Assembly: GCF_026212465.1 (NCBI RefSeq) | Contig: NC_080048.1 | Span: 20,926,160 to 20,990,159 of the forward strand | Direction of reading: 5' to 3' | Length of the DNA stretch: 64,000 bases | From: Amaranthus tricolor | Lineage: Eukaryota > Streptophyta > Magnoliopsida > Caryophyllales > Amaranthaceae | Shown: piece after piece, positions 26,821 to 40,440 of the stretch | Position numbering within the stretch: position 1 is the stretch's first letter | Layout: each line of letters begins with the position of its first letter | Made by a program: the position numbers and the translations under genes | Notes under the pieces: generated by a model | The model's input: the letters and a program-made list of their open reading frames with translations, nothing else | Told to the model about the DNA's origin: nothing | The model's database searches: none

Positions 26821-28486
26821 GCATATCACTATGATTTACAATTTTAACCACTTCAACAAAATAATATATTACAAATAGAGTTCAGTGACAAGTTTCGTGC
26901 AAAACAAACCAAGTTTGAGCTAATTTATGCGCAAAAGTGCCAAAAACGCTTAAAAACCCTTAAAATCGCAACTTAACACATAATTTCTATCATATGACTA
27001 TGATTTATAATTCTAACCACTTCAACACAATGATATATACTAAAATAGAGTTGTGGTCAAGTTTCGTGCAAAATAAACTAAGTTTGAGCTACTTTATGTG
27101 AAAAGGTGCCAAAAACGCTAAAAAACCCTTAAAATCGCAACTTAAAACGTAATTTCTAGAATATGACTATGATATACAATTCTAGCCACTTCAACACAAT
27201 AATACATACCAAATAGAGTTTTGTGTCAAGTTTCGTGCAAAACAAACCAAGTTGCCAAAAACGCTTAAAAACCCTTAAAATCGCAGCTTAAAAAGTAATT
27301 ACTAGCATATGACTATGATTTACAATTCTAACCACTTCAACTCAATAATATATACCAAATAGAGTTGTGTGTCAAGTTTCGTGAAAAACAAACCAAGTTT
27401 GAGCTACTTTATGTGCAAAAGTGCCAAAAACGCTTAAAAACCCTTAAAATCGCAACTTAACACGTAATTCCTAGCATATGACTATGATTTAGAATTCTAA
27501 CCACTTCAATATAATAAGATATACCAAATAGAGTTCTGTGTCAAGTTTCGTGCAAAACAAACCAAGTTTGAGCTGCTTTATGCGCAAAAGTGCTAAAAAC
27601 GATTAAAAACCCTTAAAATTGGAACATAATACGTAATTTCTAGCATATGACTATGATTTAAAATTCTAACCACTTCAACACCATAATATATACCAAACAG
27701 TGTATTGTGTTAAGTTTTGTGCAAAACAAACCAAGTTTGAGCTACTTTATGCGCAAAAGTGCCAAAAACGCTTAAAAACCCTTAAAATCACAACTTAACA
27801 CGTAATTTCTAGTATATGACTATTATTTAGAATTTTTACAACTTCAAAACAATAATAAATTCCAAATAGTGTTGTGTGCCAAGTTTCCTGCAAAACAAAC
27901 CAAGTTTGAGAGCTACTTTTTGTGCAAAAGTGCCAAGAACACTTAAAAACCCTTAAAATCGCAACATAACACGTAATTTCTAGCATATGACTAGCATTTA
28001 CAATTATTAAAACTTCAACACAATAATAAATTCCAAATTGTGTTGTATGCCAAGTTTCGTGCAAAACACACCAAGTTTGAGCTATTTATGCGCAAAAGTG
28101 CCAAAAACGCTTAAAAACCCTTAAAATCGCAACTTAACACGTAATTTCTAACATGACTATGATTTAGAATTATAACCTCTTCAATATAATAATATATACC
28201 AAATAGAGTTATGTGTCAAGTTTCGTGCAAAACAAACCAAGTTTGAGCTACTTTATGCGCAAAAGTGCTAAAAACGATTAAAAACCCTTAAAATCGGAAC
28301 TTAACACGTAATTTCTAGCATATGACTCTGATTTACAATTCTAACCACTTCAACACAATAATATATACCAAACAGTGTTGTGTCTCATGTTTCGTGCAAA
28401 ACAAACCAAGTTTGAGCTACTTTATGTGCAAAAGTGTCAAAAACGCTTAAAAACCTTTAAAATCGCAACTTAACACGTAATTTCTA
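26821..28486 (+). repeat. 10-monomer duplication, copy 1 (1,666 bp)
   Basis: It starts at GCATATCACTATG with the rare TTCAGTGACAAG variant and repeats 1,666 bp later (GCATATCAC at 26,821 and 28,487). It contains a 23-bp-deleted monomer at 27,249-27,256 and two class-II monomers that give an 89-codon spurious minus-strand frame at 27,795-28,064. Very few differences from copy 2 were seen (for example TACTAAAATAG against TACCAAAATAG). Confidence 0.9.
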
Positions 28487-30152
28487 GCATATCACTATGA
28501 TTTACAATTTTAACCACTTCAACAAAATAATATATTACAAATAGAGTTCAGTGACAAGTTTCGTGCAAAACAAACCAAGTTTGAGCTAATTTATGCGCAA
28601 AAGTGCCAAAAACGCTTAAAAACCCTTAAAATCGCAACTTAACACGTAATTTCTATCATATGACTATGATTTATAATTCTAACCACTTCAACACAATGAT
28701 ATATACCAAAATAGAGTTGTGGTCAAGTTTCGTGCAAAATAAACTAAGTTTGAGCTACTTTATGTGAAAAGGTGCCAAAAACGCTAAAAAACCCTTAAAA
28801 TCGCAACTTAAAACGTAATTTCTAGAATATGACTATGATATACAATTCTAGCCACTTCAACACAATAATACATACCAAATAGAGTTTTGTGTCAAGTTTC
28901 GTGCAAAACAAACCAAGTTGCCAAAAACGCTTAAAAACCCTTAAAATCGCAACTTAAAAAGTAATTACTAGCATATGACTATGATTTACAATTCTAACCA
29001 CTTCAACTCAATAATATATACCAAATAGAGTTGTGTGTCAAGTTTCGTGCAAAACAAACCAAGTTTGAGCTACTTTATGTGCAAAAGTGCCAAAAACGCT
29101 TAAAAACCCTTAAAATCGCAACTTAACACGTAATTCCTAGCATATGACTATGATTTAGAATTCTAACCACTTCAATATAATAAGATATACCAAATAGAGT
29201 TCTGTGTCAAGTTTCGTGCAAAACAAACCAAGTTTGAGCTGCTTTATGCGCAAAAGTGCTAAAAACGATTAAAAACCCTTAAAATTGGAACATAATACGT
29301 AATTTCTAGCATATGACTATGATTTAAAATTCTAACCACTTCAACACCATAATATATACCAAACAGTGTATTGTGTTAAGTTTTGTGCAAAACAAACCAA
29401 GTTTGAGCTACTTTATGCGCAAAAGTGCCAAAAACGCTTAAAAACCCTTAAAATCACAACTTAACACGTAATTTCTAGTATATGACTATTATTTAGAATT
29501 TTTACAACTTCAAAACAATAATAAATTCCAAATAGTGTTGTGTGCCAAGTTTCCTGCAAAACAAACCAAGTTTGAGAGCTACTTTTTGTGCAAAAGTGCC
29601 AAGAACACTTAAAAACCCTTAAAATCGCAACATAACACGTAATTTCTAGCATATGACTAGCATTTACAATTATTAAAACTTCAACACAATAATAAATTCC
29701 AAATTGTGTTGTATGCCAAGTTTCGTGCAAAACACACCAAGTTTGAGCTATTTATGCGCAAAAGTGCCAAAAACGCTTAAAAACCCTTAAAATCGCAACT
29801 TAACACGTAATTTCTAACATGACTATGATTTAGAATTATAACCTCTTCAATATAATAATATATACCAAATAGAGTTATGTGTCAAGTTTCGTGCAAAACA
29901 AACCAAGTTTGAGCTACTTTATGCGCAAAAGTGCTAAAAACGATTAAAAACCCTTAAAATCGGAACCTAACACGTAATTTCTAGCATATGACTCTGATTT
30001 ACAATTCTAACCACTTCAACACAATAATATATACCAAACAGTGTTGTGTCTCATGTTTCGTGCAAAACAAACCAAGTTTGAGCTACTTTATGTGCAAAAG
30101 TGTCAAAAACGCTTAAAAACCTTTAAAATCGCAACTTAACACGTAATTTCTA
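28487..30152 (+). repeat. 10-monomer duplication, copy 2 (1,666 bp)
   Basis: This is the tandem sister of the preceding segment. The 23-bp deletion recurs at 28,915-28,922 and the 89-codon spurious frame at 29,461-29,730, both exactly 1,666 bp on. It ends near 30,152, where GCATATGACTATG with TTTATAATTC takes the place of GCATATCAC. Confidence 0.9.
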
Positions 30153-30997
30153 GCATATGACTATGATTTATAATTCTAACCACTTCAATAAAATAATATA
30201 TACCAAATAGAGTTCTGTGTCTAGTTTCATGCAAAACAAACCAAGTTTGAGCTACTTTATGCGCAAAAGTGCTAAAAACGCATAAAAACCCTTAAAATCG
30301 CAACTTAGCACGTAATTTTTAGCATATGACTATGATTTACAATTCTTACCACTTCAACACAATAATAAATTCCAAATAGTGTTGTGTGCCAAGTTTCCTG
30401 CAAAACAAACCAAGTTTGAGAGCTACTTTTTGAGCAAAAGTGCCAAAAACACATAAAAACCCTTAAAATCGCAACTGAACACGTAATTTCTAGCATGTCT
30501 ATGATTTACAATTCTAACCACTTCAACGCAATAATATATACCAAATAGAGTTGTGGTCAAGTTTCGTGCAAAATAAACTAAGTTTGAGCTACTTTATGTG
30601 CAAAAGTGCCAAAAACGCTTAAAAACCCTTAAAATCGCAACTTAGCACGTAATTTCTAGCATATGACTATGATTTACAATTCTTACCACTTCAACACAAT
30701 AATAAATTCCAAATAGTTTTGTGTGCCAAGTTTCCTCCAAAAGAAACCAAGTTTGAGAGCTACTTTTTTCGCAAAGTGCCTAAAACACTAAAAAACCCTT
30801 AAAATCGGAACTTAACACGTAATTTCTAGCATATGACTATGATTTTCGATTCTAACCACTTCAACACAATAATATATACCAAACAGTGTTGTGTGTCACG
30901 TTTCGTGCAAAACAAACCAAGTTTGAGCTACTTTATGCGCAAAAGTGCCAAAAATGCTTAAAAACCCTTAAAATCGCAACTTAACACGTAATTTCTA
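30153..30997 (+). repeat. Five-monomer family A/B mixed segment
   Basis: Between two family B duplications lies a short stretch with a T2-like monomer (30,305-30,496 region, TTTTTGAGCAAAAG) and a T3-like monomer (GCATGTCTATG, CAACGCAATAA). A copy of the shortened T2-like monomer of 24,430-24,600 follows, with a TTTCGATTC monomer. The order matches 23,596-24,770 with three monomers missing. This looks like a family A fragment captured within family B. Confidence 0.65.
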
Positions 30998-31334
30998 GCA
31001 TATGACTATGATTTACAATTTTAACCACTTCAACACAATAATATATACAAAATAGCGTTTTGTGTCAAGTTTTGTGCAAAACAAACCAAGTTTGAGCTAA
31101 TTTATGCGCAAAAGTGCCAAAAACGCTTAAAACCCTTAAAATAGAAACTTAACACGTAAATTATAGCATATGACTATGATTTACAATTCTAACCACTTCA
31201 ACATAATAATATATACCAAATAGAGTTGTGTGTCAAGTTTCGTGCCAAACAAACCAAGTTTGAGCTACTTTATGCTCAAAAGTGCCAAAAACAATTAAAA
31301 ACCCTTAAAATCGCAACTTAACACGTAATTTCTA
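30998..31334 (+). repeat. Dimer duplication, copy 1 (337 bp)
   Basis: Two monomers, one with ATATACAAAATAGCG and one with TAAATTATAGCATATG and CGTGCCAAACAAACC, repeat directly 337 bp later. This is the smallest whole-monomer duplication seen in the window. The same dimer also occurs singly near 25,130-25,460. Confidence 0.85.
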
Positions 31335-34300
31335 GCATATGACTATGATTTACAATTTTAACCACTTCAACACAATAATATATACAAAATAGCGTTTTGT
31401 GTCAAGTTTTGTGCAAAACAAACCAAGTTTGAGCTAATTTATGCGCAAAAGTGCCAAAAACGCTTAAAACCCTTAAAATAGAAACTTAACACGTAAATTA
31501 TAGCATATGACTATGATTTACAATTCTAACCACTTCAACATAATAATATATACCAAATAGAGTTGTGTGTCAAGTTTCGTGCCAAACAAACCAAGTTTGA
31601 GCTACTTTATGCTCAAAAGTGCCAAAAACAATTAAAAACCCTTAAAATCGCAACTTAACACGTAATTTTTAGCATATGACTATGATTTACAATTCTAACC
31701 ACTTCAACACCATAATATATACCAAACAGTGTATTGTGTCAAGTTTCGTGCAAAACAAACCAAGTTTGAGCTACTTTATGCGCAAAAGTGCCAAAAACGC
31801 TTAAAAACCATTAAAATCACAACTTAACACGTAATTTCTAGCATACGACTATTATTTACAATTTTTACAACTTCAAAAAAATTATAAATTCCAAATAGTG
31901 TTGTGTGCCAAGTTTCCTGCAAAACAAACCAAGTTTGAGAGCTACTTTTTACGCAAAAGTGCCAAGAACACTTAAAAACCCTTAAAATCGCAACATAACA
32001 CGTAATTTCTAGCATATGACTAGGATTTACAAATATTAAAACTTCAACACAATAATAATTTCAAAATTGTGTTGTGTGCCAAGTTTCGTGAAAAACACAC
32101 CAAGTTTGAGCTACTTTATGCGCAAAAGTGCCAAAAACGCTTAAAAACCCTTAAAATCGCAACTTAACACGTAATTTCTAGCATATGACTATGATTTAAA
32201 ATTCGAATCACTTCAACGCCGTAATATATTCCAAACAGTGTAGTTTGTCAAGTTTCGTGCAAAACAAACCAAGTTTGAGCTACTTTATGCGCAAAAGTGC
32301 CAAAAACGTTTAAAAACCCATAAAATCGCAACGTAACACGTAATTTCTAGCATATGAGTATGATTTAAAATTTTTACCACTTCAACACAATAATAAATTC
32401 CAAATAGTGTTTTTTGCCAAGTTTCCTCCAAAACAAACCAAGTTTGAGAGCTACTTTTTGCGCAAAAATGCCAAAAACACTTAAAACCCTTAAAATCGCA
32501 ACATAACACGTAATTTCTAGCATATGACTAGGATTTACAATTATTAAAACTTCAACACAATAATAAATTCCAAAAAGTGTTGTGTGCCAAGTTTCGTGCA
32601 AAACACACCAAGTTTGAGCTACTTTATGTGCAAAAGTGCCAAAAACGCTTAAAAACCGTTAAAATCGCAACTTAACACGTAATTTCTAGCATATGACTAT
32701 GATTTAAAAATCTAACCACTTCCACACAATAATATATACCAAATAGAGTTTTATGTCAAGTTTTGTGCAAAACAAACCAAGTTTGACCAAATTTATGCGC
32801 AAAAGTTCCAAAAAAGCTTAAAAACCCTTAAAATTGAAACTTAACACGTAATTTATAGCATATGACTATGATTTACAATTCAAACCACTTCAACATAATA
32901 ATATATACCAAATAGAGTTGTGTGTCAAGTTTCGTGCAAAACAAACCAAGTTTGAGCTACTTTATGCGCAAAAGTGCCAAAAATACTTAAAAACCCTTAA
33001 AATCCTAACTTAACACGTAATTTCTAGCATATCACTGTGATTTACAATTTTAACCACTTCAACAAAATAATATATAACAAATAGAGTTCAGTGACAAGTT
33101 TCGTGCAAAACAAACCAAGTTTGAGCTAATTTATGCGCAAAAGTGCCAAAAACGCTTAAAAACCCTTAAAATCGCAACTTAACACGTAATTTCTATCATA
33201 TGACTATGATTTATAATTCTAACCACTTCAACACAATGATATATACCAAAATAGAGTTGTGGTCAAGTTTCGTGCAAAATAAACTAAGTTTGAGCTACTT
33301 TATGTGAAAAGGTGCCAAAAACGCTAAAAAAACCCTTAAAATCGCAACTTAAAACGTAATTTCTAGAATATGACTATGATATACAATTCTAGCAACTTCA
33401 ACACAATAATACATACCAAATAGAGTTTTGTGTCAAGTTTCGTGCAAAACAAACCAAGTTTGAGCTACTTTATGTGCAAAAGTGCCAAAACGCTTAAAAA
33501 CCCTTAAAATCGCAACTTAACACGTAATTCCTAGCATATGACTATGATTTAGAATTCTAACCACTTCAATATAATAAGATATACCAAATAGAGTTCTGTG
33601 TCAAGTTTCGTGCAAAACAAACCAAGTTTGAGCTGCTTTATGCGCAAAAGTGCTAAAAACGATTAAAAACCCTTAAAATCGGAACATAAAACGTAATTTC
33701 TAGCATATGACTATGATTTAAAATTCTAACCACTTCAACACCATAATATATACCAAACAGTGTATTGTGTTAAGTTTTGTGCAAAACAAACCAAGTTTGA
33801 GCTACTTTATGCGCAAAAGTGCCAAAAACGCTTAAAAACCCTTAAAATCACAACTTAACACGTAATTTCTAGTATATGACTATTATTTAGAATTTTTACA
33901 ACTTCAAAACAAAAATAAATTCCAAATAGTGTTGTGTGCCAAGTTTCCTGCAAAACAAACCAAGTTTGACAGCTACTTTTTGTGCAAAAGTGCCAAGAAC
34001 ACTTAAAAACCCTTAAAATCGCAACATAACACGTAATTTCTAGCATATGACTAGCATTTACAATTATTAAAACTTCAACACAATAATAAATTCGAAATTG
34101 TGTTGTATGCCAAGTTTCGTGAAAAACACACCAAGTTTGAGCTATTTTATGCGCAAAAGTGCCAAAAACGCTTAAAAACCCTTAAAATCGCAACTTAACA
34201 CGTAATTTCTAACATGACTATGATTTAGAATTATAACCTCTTCAATATAATAATATATACCAAATAGAGTTATGTGTCAAGTTTCGTGCAAAACAAACCA

Positions 34301-34655
34301 AGTTTGAGCTACTTTATGCGCAAAAGTGCTAAAAACGATTAAAAACCCTTAAAATCGGAACTTAACACGTAATTTCTAGCATATGACTCTGATTTACAAT
34401 TCTAACCACTTCAACACAATAATATATACCAAACAGTGTTGTGTCTCATGTTTCGTGCAAAACAAACCAAGTTTGAGCTACTTTATGTGCAAAAGTGTCA
34501 AAAACGCTTAAAAACCTTTAAAATCGCAACTTAACACGTAATTTCTAGCATATGACTATGATTTATAATTCTAACCACTTCAATATAATAATATATACAA
34601 AATAGAGTTCTGTGTCAAGTTTCATGCAAAACAAACCAAGTTTGAGCTACTTTAT
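31105..34655 (+). repeat. 21-monomer duplication, copy 1 (3,551 bp)
   Basis: The offset is 3,551 bp at many marks: the TACGACTATTATT monomer (31,824 and 35,375), the GAGTATGATTTAAAATTTTT monomer (32,285 and 35,836) and TCTGTGTCAAGTTTCATGC (near 34,610 and 38,161). The crossover lies near 34,655, where a TTTATGCGCAAAAGTGC stretch is shared by both parents. Its right part overlaps sequence related to the 10-monomer repeat at 27-30 kb, but lacks one monomer there (see findings). Confidence 0.88.
31335..31671 (+). repeat. Dimer duplication, copy 2 (337 bp)
   Basis: This is the tandem sister of the preceding dimer; both copies carry the ACAATTAAAAACCC variant, unlike the ACGATTAAAAACCC of the 25.4-kb relative. 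The next monomer begins TTTTTAGCATATG at about 31,669 and belongs to the following 21-monomer unit. Confidence 0.84.
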
Positions 34656-37600
34656 GCGCAAAAGTGCCAAAAACGCTTAAAACCCTTAAAATAGAAACTT
34701 AACACGTAAATTATAGCATATGACTATGATTTACAATTCTAACCACTTCAACATAATAATATATACCAAATAGAGTTGTGTGTCAAGTTTCGTGCCAAAC
34801 AAACCAAGTTTGAGCTACTTTATGCTCAAAAGTGCCAAAAACAATTAAAAACCCTTAAAATCGCAACTTAACACGTAATTTCTAGCATATGACTATGATT
34901 TACAATTTTAACCACTTCAACACAATAATATATACAAAATAGCGTTTTGTGTCAAGTTTTGTGCAAAACAAACCAAGTTTGAGCTAATTTATGCGCAAAA
35001 GTGCCAAAAACGCTTAAAACCCTTAAAATAGAAACTTAACACGTAAATTATAGCATATGACTATGATTTACAATTCTAACCACTTCAACATAATAATATA
35101 TACCAAATAGAGTTGTGTGTCAAGTTTCGTGCCAAACAAACCAAGTTTGAGCTACTTTATGCTCAAAAGTGCCAAAAACAATTAAAAACCCTTAAAATCG
35201 CAACTTAACACGTAATTTTTAGCATATGACTATGATTTACAATTCTAACCACTTCAACACCATAATATATACCAAACAGTGTATTGTGTCAAGTTTCGTG
35301 CAAAACAAACCAAGTTTGAGCTACTTTATGCGCAAAAGTGCCAAAAAACGCTTAAAAACCATTAAAATCACAACTTAACACGTAATTTCTAGCATACGAC
35401 TATTATTTACAATTTTTACAACTTCAAAAAAATTATAAATTCCAAATAGTGTTGTGTGCCAAGTTTCCTGCAAAACAAACCAAGTTTGAGAGCTACTTTT
35501 TACGCAAAAGTGCCAAGAACACTTAAAAACCCTTAAAATCGCAACATAACACGTAATTTCTAGCATATGACTAGGATTTACAAATATTAAAACTTCAACA
35601 CAATAATAATTTCAAAATTGTGTTGTGTGCCAAGTTTCGTGAAAAACACACCAAGTTTGAGCTACTTTATGCGCAAAAGTGCCAAAAACGCTTAAAAACC
35701 CTTAAAATCGCAACTTAACACGTAATTTCTAGCATATGACTATGATTTAAAATTCGAATCACTTCAACGCCGTAATATATTCCAAACAGTGTAGTTTGTC
35801 AAGTTTCGTGCAAAACAAACCAAGTTTGAGCTACTTTATGCGCAAAAGTGCCAAAAACGTTTAAAAACCCATAAAATCGCAACGTAACACGTAATTTCTA
35901 GCATATGAGTATGATTTAAAATTTTTACCACTTCAACACAATAATAAATTCCAAATAGTGTTTTTTGCCAAGTTTCCTCCAAAACAAACCAAGTTTGAGA
36001 GCTACTTTTTGCGCAAAAATGCCAAAAACACTTAAAACCCTTAAAATCGCAACATAACACGTAATTTCTAGCATATGACTAGGATTTACAATTATTAAAA
36101 CTTCAACACAATAATAAATTCCAAAAAGTGTTGTGTGCCAAGTTTCGTGCAAAACACACCAAGTTTGAGCTACTTTATGTGCAAAAGTGCCAAAAACGCT
36201 TAAAAACCGTTAAAATCGCAACTTAACACGTAATTTCTAGCATATGACTATGATTTAAAAATCTAACCACTTCCACACAATAATATATACCAAATAGAGT
36301 TTTATGTCAAGTTTTGTGCAAAACAAACCAAGTTTGACCAAATTTATGCGCAAAAGTTCCAAAAAAGCTTAAAAACCCTTAAAATTGAAACTTAACACGT
36401 AATTTATAGCATATGACTATGATTTACAATTCAAACCACTTCAACATAATAATATATACCAAATAGAGTTGTGTGTCAAGTTTCGTGCAAAACAAACCAA
36501 GTTTGAGCTACTTTATGCGCAAAAGTGCCAAAAATACTTAAAAACCCTTAAAATCCTAACTTAACACGTAATTTCTAGCATATCACTGTGATTTACAATT
36601 TTAACCACTTCAACAAAATAATATATAACAAATAGAGTTCAGTGACAAGTTTCGTGCAAAACAAACCAAGTTTGAGCTAATTTATGCGCAAAAGTGCCAA
36701 AAACGCTTAAAAACCCTTAAAATCGCAACTTAACACGTAATTTCTATCATATGACTATGATTTATAATTCTAACCACTTCAACACAATGATATATACCAA
36801 AATAGAGTTGTGGTCAAGTTTCGTGCAAAATAAACTAAGTTTGAGCTACTTTATGTGAAAAGGTGCCAAAAACGCTAAAAAAACCCTTAAAATCGCAACT
36901 TAAAACGTAATTTCTAGAATATGACTATGATATACAATTCTAGCCACTTCAACACAATAATACATACCAAATAGAGTTTTGTGTCAAGTTTCGTGCAAAA
37001 CAAACCAAGTTTGAGCTACTTTATGTGCAAAAGTGCCAAAAACGCTTAAAAACCCTTAAAATCGCAACTTAACACGTAATTCCTAGCATATGACTATGAT
37101 TTAGAATTCTAACCACTTCAATATAATAAGATATACCAAATAGAGTTCTGTGTCAAGTTTCGTGCAAAACAAACCAAGTTTGAGCTGCTTTATGCGCAAA
37201 AGTGCTAAAAACGATTAAAACCCTTAAAATCGGAACATAAAACGTAATTTCTAGCATATGACTATGATTTAAAATTCTAACCACTTCAACACCATAATAT
37301 ATACCAAACAGTGTATTGTGTTAAGTTTTGTGCAAAACAAACCAAGTTTGAGCTACTTTATGCGCAAAAGTGCCAAAAACGCTTAAAAACCTTAAAATCA
37401 CAACTTAACACGTAATTTCTAGTATATGACTATTATTTAGAATTTTTACAACTTCAAAACAAAAATAAATTCCAAATAGTGTTGTGTGCCAAGTTTCCTG
37501 CAAAACAAACCAAGTTTGACAGCTACTTTTTGTGCAAAAGTGCCAAGAACACTTAAAAACCCTTAAAATCGCAACATAACACGTAATTTCTAGCATATGA

Positions 37601-38206
37601 CTAGCATTTACAATTATTAAAACTTCAACACAATAATAAATTCGAAATTGTGTTGTATGCCAAGTTTCGTGAAAAACACACCAGTTTGAGCTATTTTATG
37701 CGCAAAAGTGCCAAAAACGCTTAAAAACCCTAAAATCGCAACTTAACACGTAATTTCCTAACATGACTATGATTTAGAATTATAACCTCTTCAATATAAT
37801 AATATATACCAAATAGAGTTATGTGTCAAGTTTTCGTGCAAAACAAACCAAGTTTGAGCTACTTTATGCGCAAAAGTGCTAAAAAACGATTAAAAACCCT
37901 TAAAATCGGAACTTAACACGTAATTTCTAGCATATGACTCTGATTTACAATTCTAACCACTTCAACAATATAATATATACCAAACAGTGTTGTGTCTCAT
38001 GTTTCGTGCAAAACAAACCAAGTTTGAGCTACTTTATGTGCAAAAGTGTCAAAAACGCTTAAAAACCTTTAAAATCGCAACTTAACACGTAATTTCTAGC
38101 ATATGACTATGATTTATAATTCTAACCACTTCAATATAATAATATATACAAAATAGAGTTCTGTGTCAAGTTTCATGCAAAACAAACCAAGGTTTGAGCT
38201 ACTTTA
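34656..38206 (+). repeat. 21-monomer duplication, copy 2 (3,551 bp)
   Basis: This is the sister of 31,105-34,655. From about 37,200 onward it carries many private one-base gains or losses that the sister lacks, such as CACCAGTTTGAG, AAAAACCCTAAAATC, TTTCCTAACATG and AAGTTTTCGTGC. These look like read errors and not biological change. The offset drops from 3,551 to 3,550 because of them. Confidence 0.87.
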
Positions 38207-40440
38207 TGCGCAAAAGTGCTAAAAACGCATAAAAACCCTTAAAATCGCAACTTAACACGTATTTTCTAGCATATGACTATGATTTAAAATTCTAACCACT
38301 TCAACACAATAATATATACCAAATAGAGTTGTGTGTCCAGTTTCGTGCAAAACAAACCAAGTTTGAGCTACTTTATGCGCAAAAGTGCCAAAAACGCTTA
38401 AAAACCCTTAAAATCTCAATTTAACACGTAATTTCTAGCATATGACTATGATTTACAATTCTAACCACTTCAACTCAATAATATATACAAAATAGAGTTG
38501 TGTGTCAATTTTCGTGCAAAACAAACTAAGTTTGAGCTACTTTATGTGCAAAACTGCCAAAAATGCTTAAAAACGCTTAAAATCGCAACTTAACACGTAA
38601 TTTCTAGAGTATGACTATGATATACAATTCCAGCCACTTCAACACAATAATACATACAAAATAGAGTTGTGTGTCAAGTTTCGTGCAAAACAAACCAAGT
38701 TTGAGTTACTTTATGCGCAAAAGTGCCAAAAACGCTTAAAAACCCTTAAAATCGCAGCTTCAAAAGTAATTTTTAGCATATGACTATGATTTACAATTCT
38801 AACCACTTCAACTCAATAATATATGCCAAATAGAGTTGTGTGTCGAGTTTCGTGCAAAAAAAACCAAGTTTGAGCTACTTTACGTGAAAAAGTGCCAAAA
38901 ACGCTTAAAAAACCCTTAAAATCGCAACTTAACACGTAATTTCTAGCATATGACTATGATTTAGAATTCTAACCTCTTCAACATAATAATATATACAAAA
39001 TAGAGTTATGTGTCAAGTTTCGTGCAAAACAAACCAAGTTTGAGCTACTTTATGCGCAAAAGTACCGAAAACGCTTAAAAACCCTTAAAATCGCAACTTA
39101 ACACGTAATTTCTAGCATATGACTATGATTTATAATTCTAACCACTTGAACTCAATAATATATATCAAATAGACTTGTGTGTCAAGTTTCGTGGAAAACG
39201 AACTAAGTTTGAGCTACTTTATGTGCAAAAGTGCCAACAACGCTTAAAAACCTTGAAAATCGCAACTTAACACGTAATTTCTAGCTTGATTATAATTTAC
39301 AATTCTAACCACTTCAACACAATAATATATACCACATAGAGTTGTGGTCAAATTTCGTGCAAATTAAATTAAGTTTGAGCTAGTTTATGTGCAAAAGTGC
39401 CACATACGCTTAAAAACCCTTAAAATCGCAACTTAACACGTAAATTCTAGCATATGACTATGATTTACAATTCTAACCACTTCAACACAATAATACATAC
39501 CAAATAGAGTGGTGTGTCAAGTTTCGTGCAAAACAAACCAAGTTTGAGCTACTTTATGCGCAAAAGTGCCAAAAAACGCTTAAAAACCTTTAAAATCGCA
39601 GCTTAACACGTAATTTCTAGCATATGACTATGATTTACAATTCTAACCACTTCAACTCAATAATATATACCAAATAGAATTGTGTGTCAAGTTTCGTGCA
39701 AAACAAATCAAGTTTGAGCTACTTTATGCGCAAAAGTGCCAAAAACGCTTAAAATCCCTTAAAATCGCAACTTAACACGTAATTTCTTGCTTGACTATGA
39801 TTTACAATTCTAACAACTTCAACACAATGATATATACCAAAATAGAGTTATGGTCAAGTTTTGTGCAAAATAAACTAAGTTTGAGCTACTTTATGTGAAA
39901 AGGTGCCAAAAACGCTAAAAAACCCTTAAAATCGCAACTTAACACGTAATTTCTAGAGTATGAGTATGATATACAATTCCAGCCACATCAACACAATAAT
40001 ACATACAAAATAGAGTTGTGTGTCAAGTTTCGTGCAAAACAAACCAAGTTTGAGTTACTTTATGCGCAAAAGTGCCAAAAACGCTTAAAAACCCTTAAAA
40101 TCGCAGCTTCAAAAGTAATTTTTAGCATATGACAATGATTTACAATTCTAACCACTTCAACTCAATAATATATGCCAAATAGAGTTGTGTGTCGAGTTTC
40201 GTGCAAAAAAAACCAAGTTTGAGCTACTTTATGTGCAAAAGTGCCAACAACGCTTAAAAACCCTTAAAATCGCAACTTAACACGTAATTTCTTGCTTGAC
40301 TATCATTTAAAATTCTAACAACTTCTACAAAATGATATATACCAAAATAGAGTTGTGGTCAAGTTTCGTGCAAAATAAATTAAGTTTGAGCTACTTTATG
40401 TGAAAAGGTGCCAAAAACGCTAAAAAACCCCTTAAATCGC
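38207..40440 (+). repeat. Family B segment with local 8- and 3-monomer repeats
   Basis: Between the 21-monomer unit and the family A island lie about 13 family B monomers. The CTAGAGTATGA monomer with GATATACAATTCCAGCC occurs at about 38,606 and 39,955 (1,349 bp, eight monomers). The CTTGCTTGACTAT monomer with AATGATATATACC occurs at 39,786 and 40,291 (505 bp, three monomers). These short-range copies match over only one to three monomers each. Confidence 0.7.

Larger units (their letters stand above)
24590..40440 (+). repeat. Satellite family B block
   Basis: Monomers here differ from T1-T5. Examples have ATATACCAAACAGTG with TATTGTGTCAAG; TATTATTTA with AATTTTTACAACTTC and GCCAAGAACACTT; TAGGATTTACAATTATT; GATATACAATTCTAGCC with AATACATACC; TTTAGAATTC with AATATAATAAG; and GTTCAGTGACAAG. 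Monomer-to-monomer divergence is greater than in family A. Homogenisation shows mainly as large segmental copies (10 and 21 monomers) and not as a short regular HOR. No genes or mobile elements were seen. Confidence 0.8.
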
